DNA of 60,605 nucleotides from Streptomyces sp. Isolate_45 (lineage in GTDB: Bacteria > Actinomycetota > Actinomycetes > Streptomycetales > Streptomycetaceae). This document shows positions 18,307 through 26,365 of this stretch, piece after piece. How positions within the stretch are numbered: the first letter of the stretch is position 1; every line of letters starts with the position of its first letter. Both the position numbers and the translations under genes were made by a program. The notes beneath the pieces were generated by a model. It did no database searches. It was not told where the DNA came from and saw nothing but the letters and a program-made list of their open reading frames with translations. The DNA is taken from the NCBI RefSeq assembly GCF_024721315.2, contig NZ_JANFAK020000040.1:1-60605 (forward strand), written 5' to 3'.

Positions 18307-18385
18307 TGACCTTCGGCCACCCTTGACCGACCGGCACGTCCCGGAAGGCCGAAGACCCACGGGAACCCCCCAAAAGAACGGTCAC
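18307..18385 (+). repeat. 79-bp repeat, left copy (inverse of 19666-19742)
   Basis: The sequence from TGACCTTCGGCCAC to AAAAGAACGGTCAC matches the reverse complement of 19666-19742 at roughly nine bases in ten, with small indels. It has its own symmetry: outer TGACC/GGTCA ends and an inner CTTCGGCC...GGCCGAAG hairpin. Its right edge is where homology to an HTH-TPR regulator begins. The rest of 18053-18306 holds the amylase operators and no convincing gene. Confidence 0.75.
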
Positions 18386-19069
18386 AGGTACGCCGATGCG
18401 GCCGCCTCGTACACGCTCGCGGCTTCCGTCAGCAAGGATGCGGGCGCATACGACCTGTGGGCCTGCGCCCTCGTTCGCCACGCCTACGTGGACATGTCCG
18501 AGCAGCGCTACGGTCAGGCGGCACAGATGCTCGACGCGGCCGAGCGATTGGCTGGACGAGGGAACAGCAGCCTGTCCACCCGCCAGTGGGTCGCGTCGGT
18601 CAAGGCGGAGGCCTACGCGGGCCTCGGTGACCTGAGTGCTTGCGAACGTGCACTGGACCGAGCCGAGAAGGTCCGTGGCCTCGCTTCCGACAGCACCAAC
18701 GGCGGATGGTTGCGATTCGACGGAACACGACTCGCCGAGGAGAGAGGAGCCCGGTACCTGAAGCTCGGTCGCTTGGACTTGGCAGAGGAGACGCTGAACT
18801 GCGCGTTGCATCAAGCCGCTCTGCTGTCCGGACAGTCCTACCGTCGCAAGGGCGTCGTGCTCGCGGACCTGGCCGCCATCGGGGCCAGGCGGCGCGATGC
18901 TGAACAGCTCATCGCGTACGGATGGCAGGCCATCCATCTGGCACAGGCCTCATCATCCGGCTATATCGCCCGTAGACTCCCGGCGCTGTGCGACGAGTTC
19001 GGCCCGATGAGGCACGACCGTCGCGTGGCAGAGCTGGGAGCAGGCATCGCCATGCTGAACACACCGTGA
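18386..19069 (+). pseudogene. 3' remnant of an XRE-family HTH/TPR transcriptional regulator
   Basis: The frame ending at TGA 19067-19069 encodes a TPR-type C-terminus: YDLWACALVRHAYVDM, QAAQMLDAAERLA, WLRFDGTRLAEERGARYLKL, SGQSYRRKGVVLADLAAIGA and a closing RVAELGAGIAMLNTP. This matches from memory the last 225 or so residues of Streptomyces XRE regulators of about 400 residues. The HTH half is absent. In-frame upstream sequence is the 79-bp repeat and the amylase promoter region, with no start codon and ribosome-binding site that would restore it. The gene was therefore broken at the repeat. Confidence 0.7.
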
Positions 19070-19083
19070 GGAGAGGGGTCGGC

Positions 19084-19449
19084 ATGCCACAGACCGAAGG
19101 CGCACGATTGTTCCGGGAGACGTGGATCGCGGGCGTCCACCAGCACTTTCCCGGGGAGCCCAAGCCGGGCTACGTCACGCCGTGGGCCGATACGCCACAG
19201 TGGGAACGCGATGCGGCCGGCTCCGTCTACGAACAGGTACGGCAGTTCGTGAAGCTCAGCGGCGGCCACACGTCCCGATTGTCACGCGAGCAGAAGGGCC
19301 GGTTCGTCGCGATGTGCTGGACGGCCCAGGTGTACAAGCAGTTCGAGGCCCCGAAGCCCGGGTACGTCGCCGACTGGCCCGAACTGCCCACCTGGCAGCA
19401 GGAAACCGATTCGGACATCTTCGAGGCCATCGAGAAGGCCGTTGACTGA
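19084..19449 (+). CDS. Small protein of unknown function with an internal duplication
   Basis: 121 residues from ATG 19084, preceded by an AGGAGAGG Shine-Dalgarno and 14 nt after the regulator remnant's stop. The two halves resemble each other: WIAGVHQHFPGEPKPGYVTPW...WERDAAGSVYEQVRQFV and WTAQVYKQFEAPKPGYVADW...WQQETDSDIFEAIEKAV, each with Trp, His/Tyr, PKPGYV and an acidic helix. The central part (LSREQKGRFVAMCW) links them. It has no signal peptide or membrane helix. I do not recognise the family. Its fixed position behind an HTH-TPR gene suggests it belonged to that module. Confidence 0.72.
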   Translation: MPQTEGARLFRETWIAGVHQHFPGEPKPGYVTPWADTPQWERDAAGSVYEQVRQFVKLSGGHTSRLSREQKGRFVAMCWTAQVYKQFEAPKPGYVADWPELPTWQQETDSDIFEAIEKAVD

Positions 19450-19665
19450 GCCGGTTCTCATCACAGGACAGTCGTAGAACGCCGGCCACGAGAACACGTA
19501 GCGACCTGACGCGTCTGGTGGCTTCCCAGGCCGTTGTGGTCGTCTTTCGGGTGGTACGGCGTGGTCGTGGTCCCCGGAGAGCCCACGACCTGCCCGTCTG
19601 CCCGGTCGGACAGCGCCCGGCGCCTCGCCTCTTCGCTGAGGGGTCGCTCCTGCTCGTCCGTCCTC

Positions 19666-19742
19666 GTGACCGTTCTTTTTGGGGTTCCCGTCGGTCTTCG
19701 GCTTTCCGGGACGTGCCGTTCGGTCAAAGTGGCCGAAGGTCA
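19666..19742 (-). repeat. 79-bp-class repeat, right copy (inverse of 18307-18385)
   Basis: GTGACCGTTCTTTTTGGGG through GGCCGAAGGTCA is the inverted partner of the left copy. Its outer edge abuts a truncated toxin reading frame. Between 19450 and 19665 there is a weak reverse-strand reading frame (19461-19727) that I do not accept as a gene, and nothing else I can support. Confidence 0.75.
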
Positions 19743-19842
19743 CGGTGAAGTCGAACGCGCCCAGCGGGCTCAGAAGGCTTGCGAGTCGAACCACGGCCCT
19801 GCCGAGCACAGTTACGACCGGACGGAGGAACAAATCCCATGA
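19743..19842 (+). pseudogene. C-terminal remnant of a HigB-like toxin gene
   Basis: The frame ends ...GEVERAQRAQKACES...HSYDRTEEQIP and its TGA (19840-19842) overlaps the ATG of the HTH gene as ATGA. The order toxin then HTH antitoxin, a 4-nt overlap and an ExERAxRAxK helix at the toxin C-terminus are characteristic of HigBA-type pairs. Only about 32 residues remain; upstream sequence is the 79-bp repeat. Confidence 0.5.
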
Positions 19843-20207
19843 ACCACTCCGAGTGGAAGACCCGCCGAAGCAGGAAGCTTCTGGGCGAGACGGTCGAGGA
19901 GTCAGCCGCATACATCGAGGCGGGGTACGCCTTCGCTCTTGGCCGGGCCGTGTATGACCGGCGGACGACACTCGGCCTGTCGCAAACCGAGCCGGCGCGG
20001 CGTGCGGACATGACCCAACCGCAGATCTCCAACATCGAGGGCGGCGATTCCGTACCGACTTTGGCGCTGCTCACCCGACTGGCCAAGGCCCTGGACGCCG
20101 CGTTGACCATCGACCTGGACGGTGACGCGTCAGCCTTCGTCTTTACCGCGCACGATCACGGGCACCCGAAAGAGGCGCCACCGAACGGACGCTCCACGGC
20201 GGCGTAG
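19839..20207 (+). CDS. XRE/HigA-type helix-turn-helix protein, probable orphan antitoxin
   Basis: 122 residues from ATG 19839, with GGAGG about 10 nt upstream. An N-terminal acidic helical segment (GETVEESAAYIEAGYAF) precedes an XRE HTH at about residues 45-95: RTTLGLSQTEPARRADMTQPQISNIEGGDSVPTLALLTRLAKAL, here split as RTTLGLSQTE / MTQPQISNIEGG / TLALLTRLAKAL. It matches antitoxins that bind their toxin and repress their own operon. The first HTH helix carries EPARRAD where ELARRA is usual. The toxin partner upstream is truncated, so this copy is probably an orphan. Confidence 0.8.
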   Translation: MNHSEWKTRRSRKLLGETVEESAAYIEAGYAFALGRAVYDRRTTLGLSQTEPARRADMTQPQISNIEGGDSVPTLALLTRLAKALDAALTIDLDGDASAFVFTAHDHGHPKEAPPNGRSTAA

Positions 20208-20254
20208 GCAGGCTCCGGCGGCCCCGCCCCGCCGCATCGCTGAGGACCCGCCCC

Positions 20255-21262
20255 CTATTCCCCCGGCCCCGGACCCGTTGAGCCGCGGACGACCAGTTCC
20301 GGCTGGAATACGTACTCCGTGCGTTGGACCGGGGTGCCGGCCACCGCTTCGAGGAGGGCGCCGACGGCGGCCGTCGCCATGGCGCGGACCGGCTGGCGGA
20401 CCGTCGTCAGCGGCGGGTCGGTGAAGGCGATGAGCGGGGAGTCGTCGAAGCCGACCACCGAGACGTCCTCGGGGACCCGCAGCCCCCGCTCGCGGGCCGC
20501 CCGTACGACGCCCAGCGCCATCGGGTCGCTGCCGCACACGATGCCGGTGCAGCCCCGGTCGAGCAGGGCTCCGCCGGCGGCGTGACCGCCTTCCACCGTG
20601 AACAGGGTGCGTTGGATCAGCCCCTCCGTCTCGGCCGAGGGGACGGCCGCGAGGAACCCCTGCTCCTTGCGCGCCGACGGCACGTACCGGGTCGGCCCGA
20701 TGGCCAGGCCGATCCGCCGGTGTCCGAGTTCCTCCAGGTGCCGGACGGCCATGTCCGCGGCGGCCCGGTCGTCCGGGGAGACGAAGGGGGCGCTGATGCC
20801 CTCGTTGAACCCGTTGATCAGTACGAAGGGCACGCCGCGCGCCGCCAGCCGCCGGTAGCGCGACGGGTCGGCGTGGGCGTCGGCGTGCAGTCCGGACAGG
20901 AACACGATGCCGGTGACGCCGCGCTCCTCCAGCTGCTCCACGAGTTCGTCCTCGGTGGCCCCTCCCGGTGTCTGCGTGCACAGCACGGGCGTGTACCCGT
21001 GCCCGGCCAGGGCCTGTTCGATGACCTGGGCGAACGCCGGGAAGATGGGGTTGGTGAGCTCGGGGATGAGCAGCCCGACGAGGCCGTTGCTGCGGCGCTT
21101 GAGCCGTACGGGCCGTTCGTAGCCGAGCAGGTCGAGCGCGGCCAGCACCTTGTGGCGGGTGCCGGCGGCCACGCCCGACTTGCCGTTGAGCACACGGCTG
21201 ACGGTCGCCTCGCTGACCTGGGCCTGCGCGGCGATGTCCGTCAGCCTCAGCGGGGAAGTCAC
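20255..21262 (-). CDS. LacI-family regulator, malR paralogue 1 (behind aglA1)
   Basis: 335 residues from GTG 21262, which overlaps the TGA of the upstream alpha-glucosidase (GTGA). LacI HTH at residues 6-25 (LTDIAAQAQVSEATVSRVLN), hinge at about 45-60, then a periplasmic-binding-protein-like effector domain (GLVGLLIPELTNPIFPAF, RGVTGIVFLSGLH, VSVVGFDDSPLIAFTDPPLT, ending ELVVRGST). It is close in sequence to the LacI protein at 28207-29253 throughout, but shorter by about six residues after FVP/YVP...GF. It should bind maltose-type effectors and TTGCAA-like operators and is co-expressed with malEFG-aglA1. Confidence 0.9.
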   Translation of the reverse strand: MTSPLRLTDIAAQAQVSEATVSRVLNGKSGVAAGTRHKVLAALDLLGYERPVRLKRRSNGLVGLLIPELTNPIFPAFAQVIEQALAGHGYTPVLCTQTPGGATEDELVEQLEERGVTGIVFLSGLHADAHADPSRYRRLAARGVPFVLINGFNEGISAPFVSPDDRAAADMAVRHLEELGHRRIGLAIGPTRYVPSARKEQGFLAAVPSAETEGLIQRTLFTVEGGHAAGGALLDRGCTGIVCGSDPMALGVVRAARERGLRVPEDVSVVGFDDSPLIAFTDPPLTTVRQPVRAMATAAVGALLEAVAGTPVQRTEYVFQPELVVRGSTGPGPGE

Positions 21263-22860
21263 CCCCGCCACCACACGGTGCTGTCGGCGGGCAGTACGCC
21301 CCGCGCCACGTCGGCGGTGTCGAGGTCGGTGCTGGCCAGCAGGACCTCGCCCGGAGCCGCGTACGCGACCGCCTCCCCGGTGGTGTTGGCGGTGCACACG
21401 AAGCCGCCGCGGCGGAACGCCAGCACCCCGGCGGGCGCGGACAGCCACTCGACGGAGTCGCCCGCGCCGAGGTCGGTGTGCTCGCGCCGGATCCGCAGGG
21501 CGGCGCGGTACAGCTCCAGGGTGGACGCCGGGTCGCCGGTCTGCGCCTCGACGCTCAGGCCCGCCCACTCGGCGGGCTGCGGGAGCCAGCTGCCGCCGTC
21601 GCCGAAGCCGTACGGGGCCTGTTCGCCGGACCACGGGATCGGGACGCGGCAGCCGTCGCGGAGTCCGTCCTGCCCGTTGGCCTTGAAGAAGGACGGGTCC
21701 TGGCGGACCTCGTCGGGGAGGTCGGTGACCTCGGGCAGGCCGAGTTCCTCGCCCTGGTAGACGTACGCCGATCCGGGCAGGGCCAGCATGAGCAGCGCGG
21801 CGGCGCGGGCGCGCGCCAGGCTGCCGAAGCGGGTGCGGTGGCGGACGACGTCGTGGTTGGACAGCACCCACGTGGTCGGGGCGCCGACGGGCCGCATCGA
21901 GTCGAGGGAGTCGTCGATGGCGCCGCGCAGCGCCTCGGCGTCCCAGCCGGTGCTCAGGTAGTGGAAGTTGAAGGCCTGGTGCAGTTCGTCGGGGCGCAGG
22001 TAGAGGGCGGTGCGGTCGGCGCTGGGGGTCCAGGCCTCGGCGACGCCGATGCGGTCGCCGGCGTACTCGTCGAGGACGGTGCGCCAGGAGCGGTAGATCT
22101 CGTGGACGCCGTCCTGGTCGAAGAAGGGCAGGACCTGGTTGCCGAGCAGCTTGAGCTGTTCGTCGCGGCCGAGGTCGGGCAGGCCGGGGGCCTTGACGAG
22201 GCCGTGGGCGACGTCGATGCGGAAGCCGTCGGCGCCGAGGTCGAGCCAGAACCGCAGGATGGAGCGGAACTCGTCCTGGACGGCGGGGTGTTCCCAGTTG
22301 AAGTCGGGCTGTTCGGGGGCGAAGAGGTGCAGGTACCACTCGCCGTCGGCGACGCGGGTCCAGGCGGGTCCGCCGAAGATGGACTCCCAGTCGTTCGGGG
22401 GCTCCTCGCCGTCGGCCCCGCGGCCCGGACGGAAGTGGAAGCGCTCGCGCAGCGGGGTCCCGGGCCCTTCCCGCAGCGCCTGCTTGAACCATTCGTGCTG
22501 GTCGGAGCAGTGGTTGGGGACCAGGTCGACGATGATGCGCAGGCCCAGGTCGTGGGCTTCGCGTATCACGGCGTCGGCGTCGTGCAGGGTGCCGAACATG
22601 GGGTCGATGGCCCGGTAGTCGGCGACGTCGTAGCCGGCGTCGGCCTGCGGGGAGGCGTAGAAGGGGCTCAGCCACACGGCGTCGACGCCGAGCTCCTTGA
22701 GGTAGGGCAGTCGGGTGCGGATGCCTTCGAGGTCCCCCATGCCGTCCCCGTTGGAGTCGGCGAAGCTGCGCGGATAGACCTGGTAGATCACCGCTTCTCT
22801 CCACCAACCGGGCAGGGTGCCGGTCGGGGCGGGAAGTGCGTCGGCGAGGTGCTGGGTCAT
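21259..22860 (-). CDS. aglA: Cytoplasmic alpha-glucosidase (GH13_30 type) of the mal operon
   Basis: 533 residues from ATG 22860 (MTQHLADALP); no signal peptide. GH13 motifs: WREAVIYQVYPRSFADSNGD near the start, DLVPNHCSDQH, DGFRIDVAHG (nucleophile Asp near 214), VAEAW (acid Glu near 273) and LSNHDVVRH (Asp near 336). It releases glucose from maltose and maltodextrins imported by MalEFG. It lies 51 nt downstream of malG and is coupled to the following LacI gene by a 4-nt overlap. The order malE-malF-malG-aglA is the conserved Streptomyces arrangement. Confidence 0.93.
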   Translation of the reverse strand: MTQHLADALPAPTGTLPGWWREAVIYQVYPRSFADSNGDGMGDLEGIRTRLPYLKELGVDAVWLSPFYASPQADAGYDVADYRAIDPMFGTLHDADAVIREAHDLGLRIIVDLVPNHCSDQHEWFKQALREGPGTPLRERFHFRPGRGADGEEPPNDWESIFGGPAWTRVADGEWYLHLFAPEQPDFNWEHPAVQDEFRSILRFWLDLGADGFRIDVAHGLVKAPGLPDLGRDEQLKLLGNQVLPFFDQDGVHEIYRSWRTVLDEYAGDRIGVAEAWTPSADRTALYLRPDELHQAFNFHYLSTGWDAEALRGAIDDSLDSMRPVGAPTTWVLSNHDVVRHRTRFGSLARARAAALLMLALPGSAYVYQGEELGLPEVTDLPDEVRQDPSFFKANGQDGLRDGCRVPIPWSGEQAPYGFGDGGSWLPQPAEWAGLSVEAQTGDPASTLELYRAALRIRREHTDLGAGDSVEWLSAPAGVLAFRRGGFVCTANTTGEAVAYAAPGEVLLASTDLDTADVARGVLPADSTVWWRG

Positions 22861-22910
22861 GTCGTCCTTGGAGAGATCGGGCCGGGAGCGGTGCGGGCAG
22901 GCTCGGGTGG

Positions 22911-23825
22911 TCAGCCCTTGGTGGCGCCTGCCGTCATCCCGGCGACGAGGTGACGCTGGGCGAAGAGGAAGAAGACGGCCGCGGGGATGGCGATGAGGAC
23001 GGAGGCCGCGCTCATGGCACCCCAGTTGGAGGTGTACTGGGTGACGAAGGTCTGGAGGCCGCCGGCCAGGGTGAGGTTCTCCTCGCCGACCATGAAGGCG
23101 GAGGCGTAGGCGACTTCGCCCCAGGCGGTGATGAAGGCGTAGAAGCCGGTGACGGCGAGGCCGGGCTTGGCGAGCGGGAGGATCAGCCGCCAGAAGGTGC
23201 CGAAGGGGTTGAGTCCGTCGACGCGTCCGGATTCGTCGATCTCGACGGGGATGGTGTCGAAGAAGCCCTTCATCATCCACGCGCAGAACGGCACGGCGAT
23301 GGTGAGGTACGTGATGATCAGGCCGAGCGGCTGGTTGAGCAGCCCGAGGTCGCCCATCAGGTTGTAGAGCGGGACGATGAGGATCGCCATGGGGAACATC
23401 TGCGTGACGAGCAGGGTCCACATGAGGGGCTTCATGCCGGGGAACTTGAAGCGGCTGACGGCGTATCCGGTGGTGGCGGCGATGAACACGCCCAGCACGG
23501 TGGTGACGCCGGCGACCAGGACGGAGTTCGCGAACCAGCTGAGGAAGTGGGTGTCCTCCAGCAGGTGGCCGTAGTTCGCGAGGGTCGGTTCCTTGACGAA
23601 GTCGGTGGTGATGGCGTGCCGCGCGGGCTTCAGCGAGGTCAGCAGGATCCAGAGCACCGGGAAGACGGCGATCACGGACGCGCCGACGAGCGTGGCGTGC
23701 AGTGCGAAGGAGGCGAGCGGGGAGCGGCTGCCGCGGGGGCGGACGCGGTCGGTGTCCGCCACAGGCGCCTTGCCGGCGCTCGCGGTGGTCGTGGTGTCGG
23801 CGGTCGTGGAAGTGGTCACGGTCAC
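22911..23825 (-). CDS. malG: Maltose/maltodextrin ABC transporter permease MalG
   Basis: 304 residues from GTG 23825, in the GTGA overlap with malF; GTG codons at 23828 and 23819 are alternatives. A cytoplasmic Thr-rich N-terminus is followed by six membrane helices and the permease EAA loop (about residues 205-225, around EIDESGRVDGLNPFGTFWRL then ILPLAKPGL), which docks the ATPase. C-terminal helices end in LFAQRHLVAGMTAGATKG, a typical MalG tail. It works with MalF, MalE and an ATPase encoded elsewhere (MsiK in Streptomyces). Confidence 0.94.
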   Translation of the reverse strand: MTVTTSTTADTTTTASAGKAPVADTDRVRPRGSRSPLASFALHATLVGASVIAVFPVLWILLTSLKPARHAITTDFVKEPTLANYGHLLEDTHFLSWFANSVLVAGVTTVLGVFIAATTGYAVSRFKFPGMKPLMWTLLVTQMFPMAILIVPLYNLMGDLGLLNQPLGLIITYLTIAVPFCAWMMKGFFDTIPVEIDESGRVDGLNPFGTFWRLILPLAKPGLAVTGFYAFITAWGEVAYASAFMVGEENLTLAGGLQTFVTQYTSNWGAMSAASVLIAIPAAVFFLFAQRHLVAGMTAGATKG

Positions 23826-24862
23826 CACACCTCTCCCTGCTTGCGCAGCGAGCGCCGGTAGACCAGCGCGAAGATCATGAGCAGGGCCAGGATGAGGACG
23901 CCCCAGGTCGCGGAGCCGGCGAAGTCGCGCGGGCTGGCGACGAAGGCCTCGCGGAAGGCCTGGGTCACGAGGATCTCCGTGGAGTCGCCCGGTCCGCCCC
24001 GGGTGAGCAGGAAGATCACCGGGAACATGTTGAAGGTCCAGATGGTGGAGAGCAGGATGACGGTCATGCTCACCGCGCGCAGCCCCGGCAGGGTGATGTG
24101 CCGGAAGCGCTGCCAGGGGCTCGCGCCGTCCATCTCGGCGGCCTCGTAGAGCTCTCCGGGGATGGACTGCAGTCCGCCGAGCAGGGCGACCATCATGAAG
24201 GGGACGCCGAGCCAGACGTTGACGGCGATGACGGAGAACTTGGCCCAGGTGGGGTCGTCGAGCCACGGGATCGCGGCGATCCCGCCGCCGTCGAGGACCT
24301 TGTTGAGGATGCCGTTGTCGCGGTTGAAGAGGAACCGCCAGGCGAAGACGGAGACGAAGCCGGGGACGGCCCAGGGGAGGATGAGCGCCATCCGGTAGGC
24401 GGCGCGGCCCCGGAACTGCCGGTTGAGCATGTTGGCCAGGCCGAGGCCGATGGCGAAGGTGATGGACACGCACGCGACGGTCCACACCACCGTCCACACC
24501 AGCCGCTGCAGGAACACCGGGTCGCCGAGGACGGCCACGTAGTTGTCGAGGCCGACGAACTCGTACGTGGCCTCGATGTGGCGGACGCCGATGGTCCGGG
24601 CGACGTTGCGCTCGTTGGCGTCGGTCAGCGACAGGTAGACGCCGCGGACGAGGGGCCAGCCGATGATCACGCCGAGGACGAGCACGACCGGGGCGATCAT
24701 GGTCCAGGCGTACCAGTGTGTGGCGAGCGCGCGCTTGAGTCCGCCGCGCCCGCCGCCGGTGCTGTCGCTGTCAGTCCTGCGGCTCCGGCCGCGGGCGGGG
24801 CCGGTGGTACCGGCTTCCCCGCCCGCGGCCTTCGCCACCGACTGGCTGGTGTGAGCAGCCAT
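23822..24862 (-). CDS. malF: Maltose/maltodextrin ABC transporter permease MalF
   Basis: 346 residues from ATG 24862, 6 nt after the malE stop. A basic Gly/Arg-rich cytoplasmic N-terminus (about 45 residues) precedes six membrane helices, including IAPVVLVLGVIIGWPLVRGV and the MALILPWAVPGFVSVFAW pair, and the EAA loop LYEAAEMDGASPWQRFRHITL near residue 265, here written as ELYEAAEMDGASPWQRF. It forms the membrane channel with MalG, to which it is translationally coupled. Confidence 0.94.
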   Translation of the reverse strand: MAAHTSQSVAKAAGGEAGTTGPARGRSRRTDSDSTGGGRGGLKRALATHWYAWTMIAPVVLVLGVIIGWPLVRGVYLSLTDANERNVARTIGVRHIEATYEFVGLDNYVAVLGDPVFLQRLVWTVVWTVACVSITFAIGLGLANMLNRQFRGRAAYRMALILPWAVPGFVSVFAWRFLFNRDNGILNKVLDGGGIAAIPWLDDPTWAKFSVIAVNVWLGVPFMMVALLGGLQSIPGELYEAAEMDGASPWQRFRHITLPGLRAVSMTVILLSTIWTFNMFPVIFLLTRGGPGDSTEILVTQAFREAFVASPRDFAGSATWGVLILALLMIFALVYRRSLRKQGEVW

Positions 24863-24868
24863 GGTTCG

Positions 24869-26143
24869 TTACTTCCAGCCCTTGAGGATCTTGCGGAACT
24901 CGGCGCCGGCGGCCTTGGCGGCCTCCTCCGGGGTGGAGGTGCCGGTGAGGGCCTTGGTGTATTCGACCTTCAGCGGCTCGAACAGGGAGCCGTTCTCCGG
25001 GATCCAGGCGCGCTCGACGGCCTTGTCGATGGCCGGCTTGAAGAACTGGACCATCGCGCTGCTCTTGACGTCCGGCTGGTCGTAGGCGGCGGTCCGGGTC
25101 GGCAGCAGGCTCAGTTCCTTGGCGGACTGGACCTGCACCTCCTGGGAGGTGAGGTACTCGACGAAGGCGTGTGCGGCGGCGCGGTTCTTGGAACCGGCGT
25201 ACACGGCGAGGTCGTGGCCGCCCTGCGGGGCTCCGGCCTTGGCGGAGCCGGCCGGGACCGGGGCGACGCCGAGGTTGGCCTTGTCCTTGTACTGCTCGCC
25301 GGCGTAGGTGTCGGCGACGGCCCAGGGGCCGTTGATCATCATGGCGACCTCGCCGGACTTGAAGGCCGTCTGCATGTTGGTCCAGCCGTCGGTGGCGTTG
25401 GTGACGGCCGCACCGGAGGCGACGAGGTCGCGGGCGGCCTTGAAGGCCTTGACGCCGGCGGGGTTGTCGACGGTGACCGTCTTGTTCTTGGCGTCGACCA
25501 GGTCGCCGCCCTCGCCGTAGATGAACGGGAAGAACCAGTAGGAGTCGTCGCCGCGCAGGTACAGGCCGGTCTTGCCGGTCTTCGCCTTGATGGCGGTGGC
25601 GGCCGTCTTCAGCTCCTCCAGCGTGGTGGGGGGCTGGACTCCGGCGTCCGCGAGCATCTTCTTGTTGTAGAAGAGGCCGAGGGTGTCGATGACCTGCGGG
25701 ACGGCGTACGTCTTGCCCTCGTACTTGCCGCTGGCCGCGGCCTGCGGCAGGAACTCGGCGTCGACCTTCTTGGCCGTCTCGGCGGGAACCTCGTCGAGGT
25801 AGCCGAGGGAGGCGAAGTCGGCGACCCAGCCGACGTCCGCACGGATCACGTCAGGGGCTTCGGCGCCGGAGTTGAAGGCGTTCTTGACCTTGTTCTGCGC
25901 GTCGCCGTACGGGACGTTGACGTACTTGACGGTGACCTTGGGGTGCTTGGCCGTGAACGCCTCGGCGATCTTCTGGAAGCTCGCCTTCTCGGCCTCGTTC
26001 GAGGTGTCCCACCAGGTGACCGTGCCGCTCAGCTCGCCGCCGGTCTTGACGTCCCCACCGTCGTCCTTGGTGTCACCGCCGCAAGCCGTCGCCGCGAGCG
26101 CCAGGGCCGCGACCAGCGCGGTGGCCGCTATGCCACGCCGCAT
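24869..26143 (-). CDS. malE: Maltose/maltodextrin-binding lipoprotein MalE
   Basis: 424 residues. Signal peptide type II with lipobox ATAC, Cys21 followed by GGDTKDDGG, so it is anchored on the outer membrane face. It is a family-1 extracellular solute-binding protein: VTWWDTSNEAEKASFQKIAEAF, APDVIRADVGWVADFASLGYL, YAVPQVIDTLGLFYNKKML and the NGPWAVADTY segment of the sugar-binding lobe. First gene of malEFG-aglA-lacI and divergent from aglA2, so the 222-bp gap between them holds both promoters. Confidence 0.94.
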   Translation of the reverse strand: MRRGIAATALVAALALAATACGGDTKDDGGDVKTGGELSGTVTWWDTSNEAEKASFQKIAEAFTAKHPKVTVKYVNVPYGDAQNKVKNAFNSGAEAPDVIRADVGWVADFASLGYLDEVPAETAKKVDAEFLPQAAASGKYEGKTYAVPQVIDTLGLFYNKKMLADAGVQPPTTLEELKTAATAIKAKTGKTGLYLRGDDSYWFFPFIYGEGGDLVDAKNKTVTVDNPAGVKAFKAARDLVASGAAVTNATDGWTNMQTAFKSGEVAMMINGPWAVADTYAGEQYKDKANLGVAPVPAGSAKAGAPQGGHDLAVYAGSKNRAAAHAFVEYLTSQEVQVQSAKELSLLPTRTAAYDQPDVKSSAMVQFFKPAIDKAVERAWIPENGSLFEPLKVEYTKALTGTSTPEEAAKAAGAEFRKILKGWK

Positions 26144-26227
26144 ATGAACTCCTTCGATGATCCCGGCCGCGTCCCTGCGGTCCCGAGTTGCCGAGAACGT
26201 AACAAGACTGAAAGCCGACCGAAAGAC

Positions 26228-26248
26228 CTTGCGGCAATTTTCTGCAAG
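26228..26248. promoter_or_regulatory. Inverted TTGC/GCAA operator between malE and aglA2
   Basis: CTTGC (26228-26232) and GCAAG (26244-26248) flank an A/T-rich centre in the divergent malE-aglA2 promoter region, and TTGCGGCAA is nested at the left. The site resembles the repeats upstream of the amylase gene and is a likely LacI/MalR operator. The remainder of 26144-26365 shows no gene. Confidence 0.6.
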
Positions 26249-26365
26249 ACGCGGCGATCGTTACATCCGTGTGTCCGGACGGTTGCCGCGGCTTGCTGTT
26301 AGTTCGACCCACCTTCGAGTGACCAGGCCCGCAACCATGGGGTGTGTACCCGCGTTGACCCCGAT

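Noticed and set aside
19461..19727. 88-codon reverse-strand frame (TTG start) between the small protein gene and the right repeat
   Set aside because: No ribosome-binding site, weak third-position bias and a start inside the 79-bp repeat. It may be a relic but I cannot support it.
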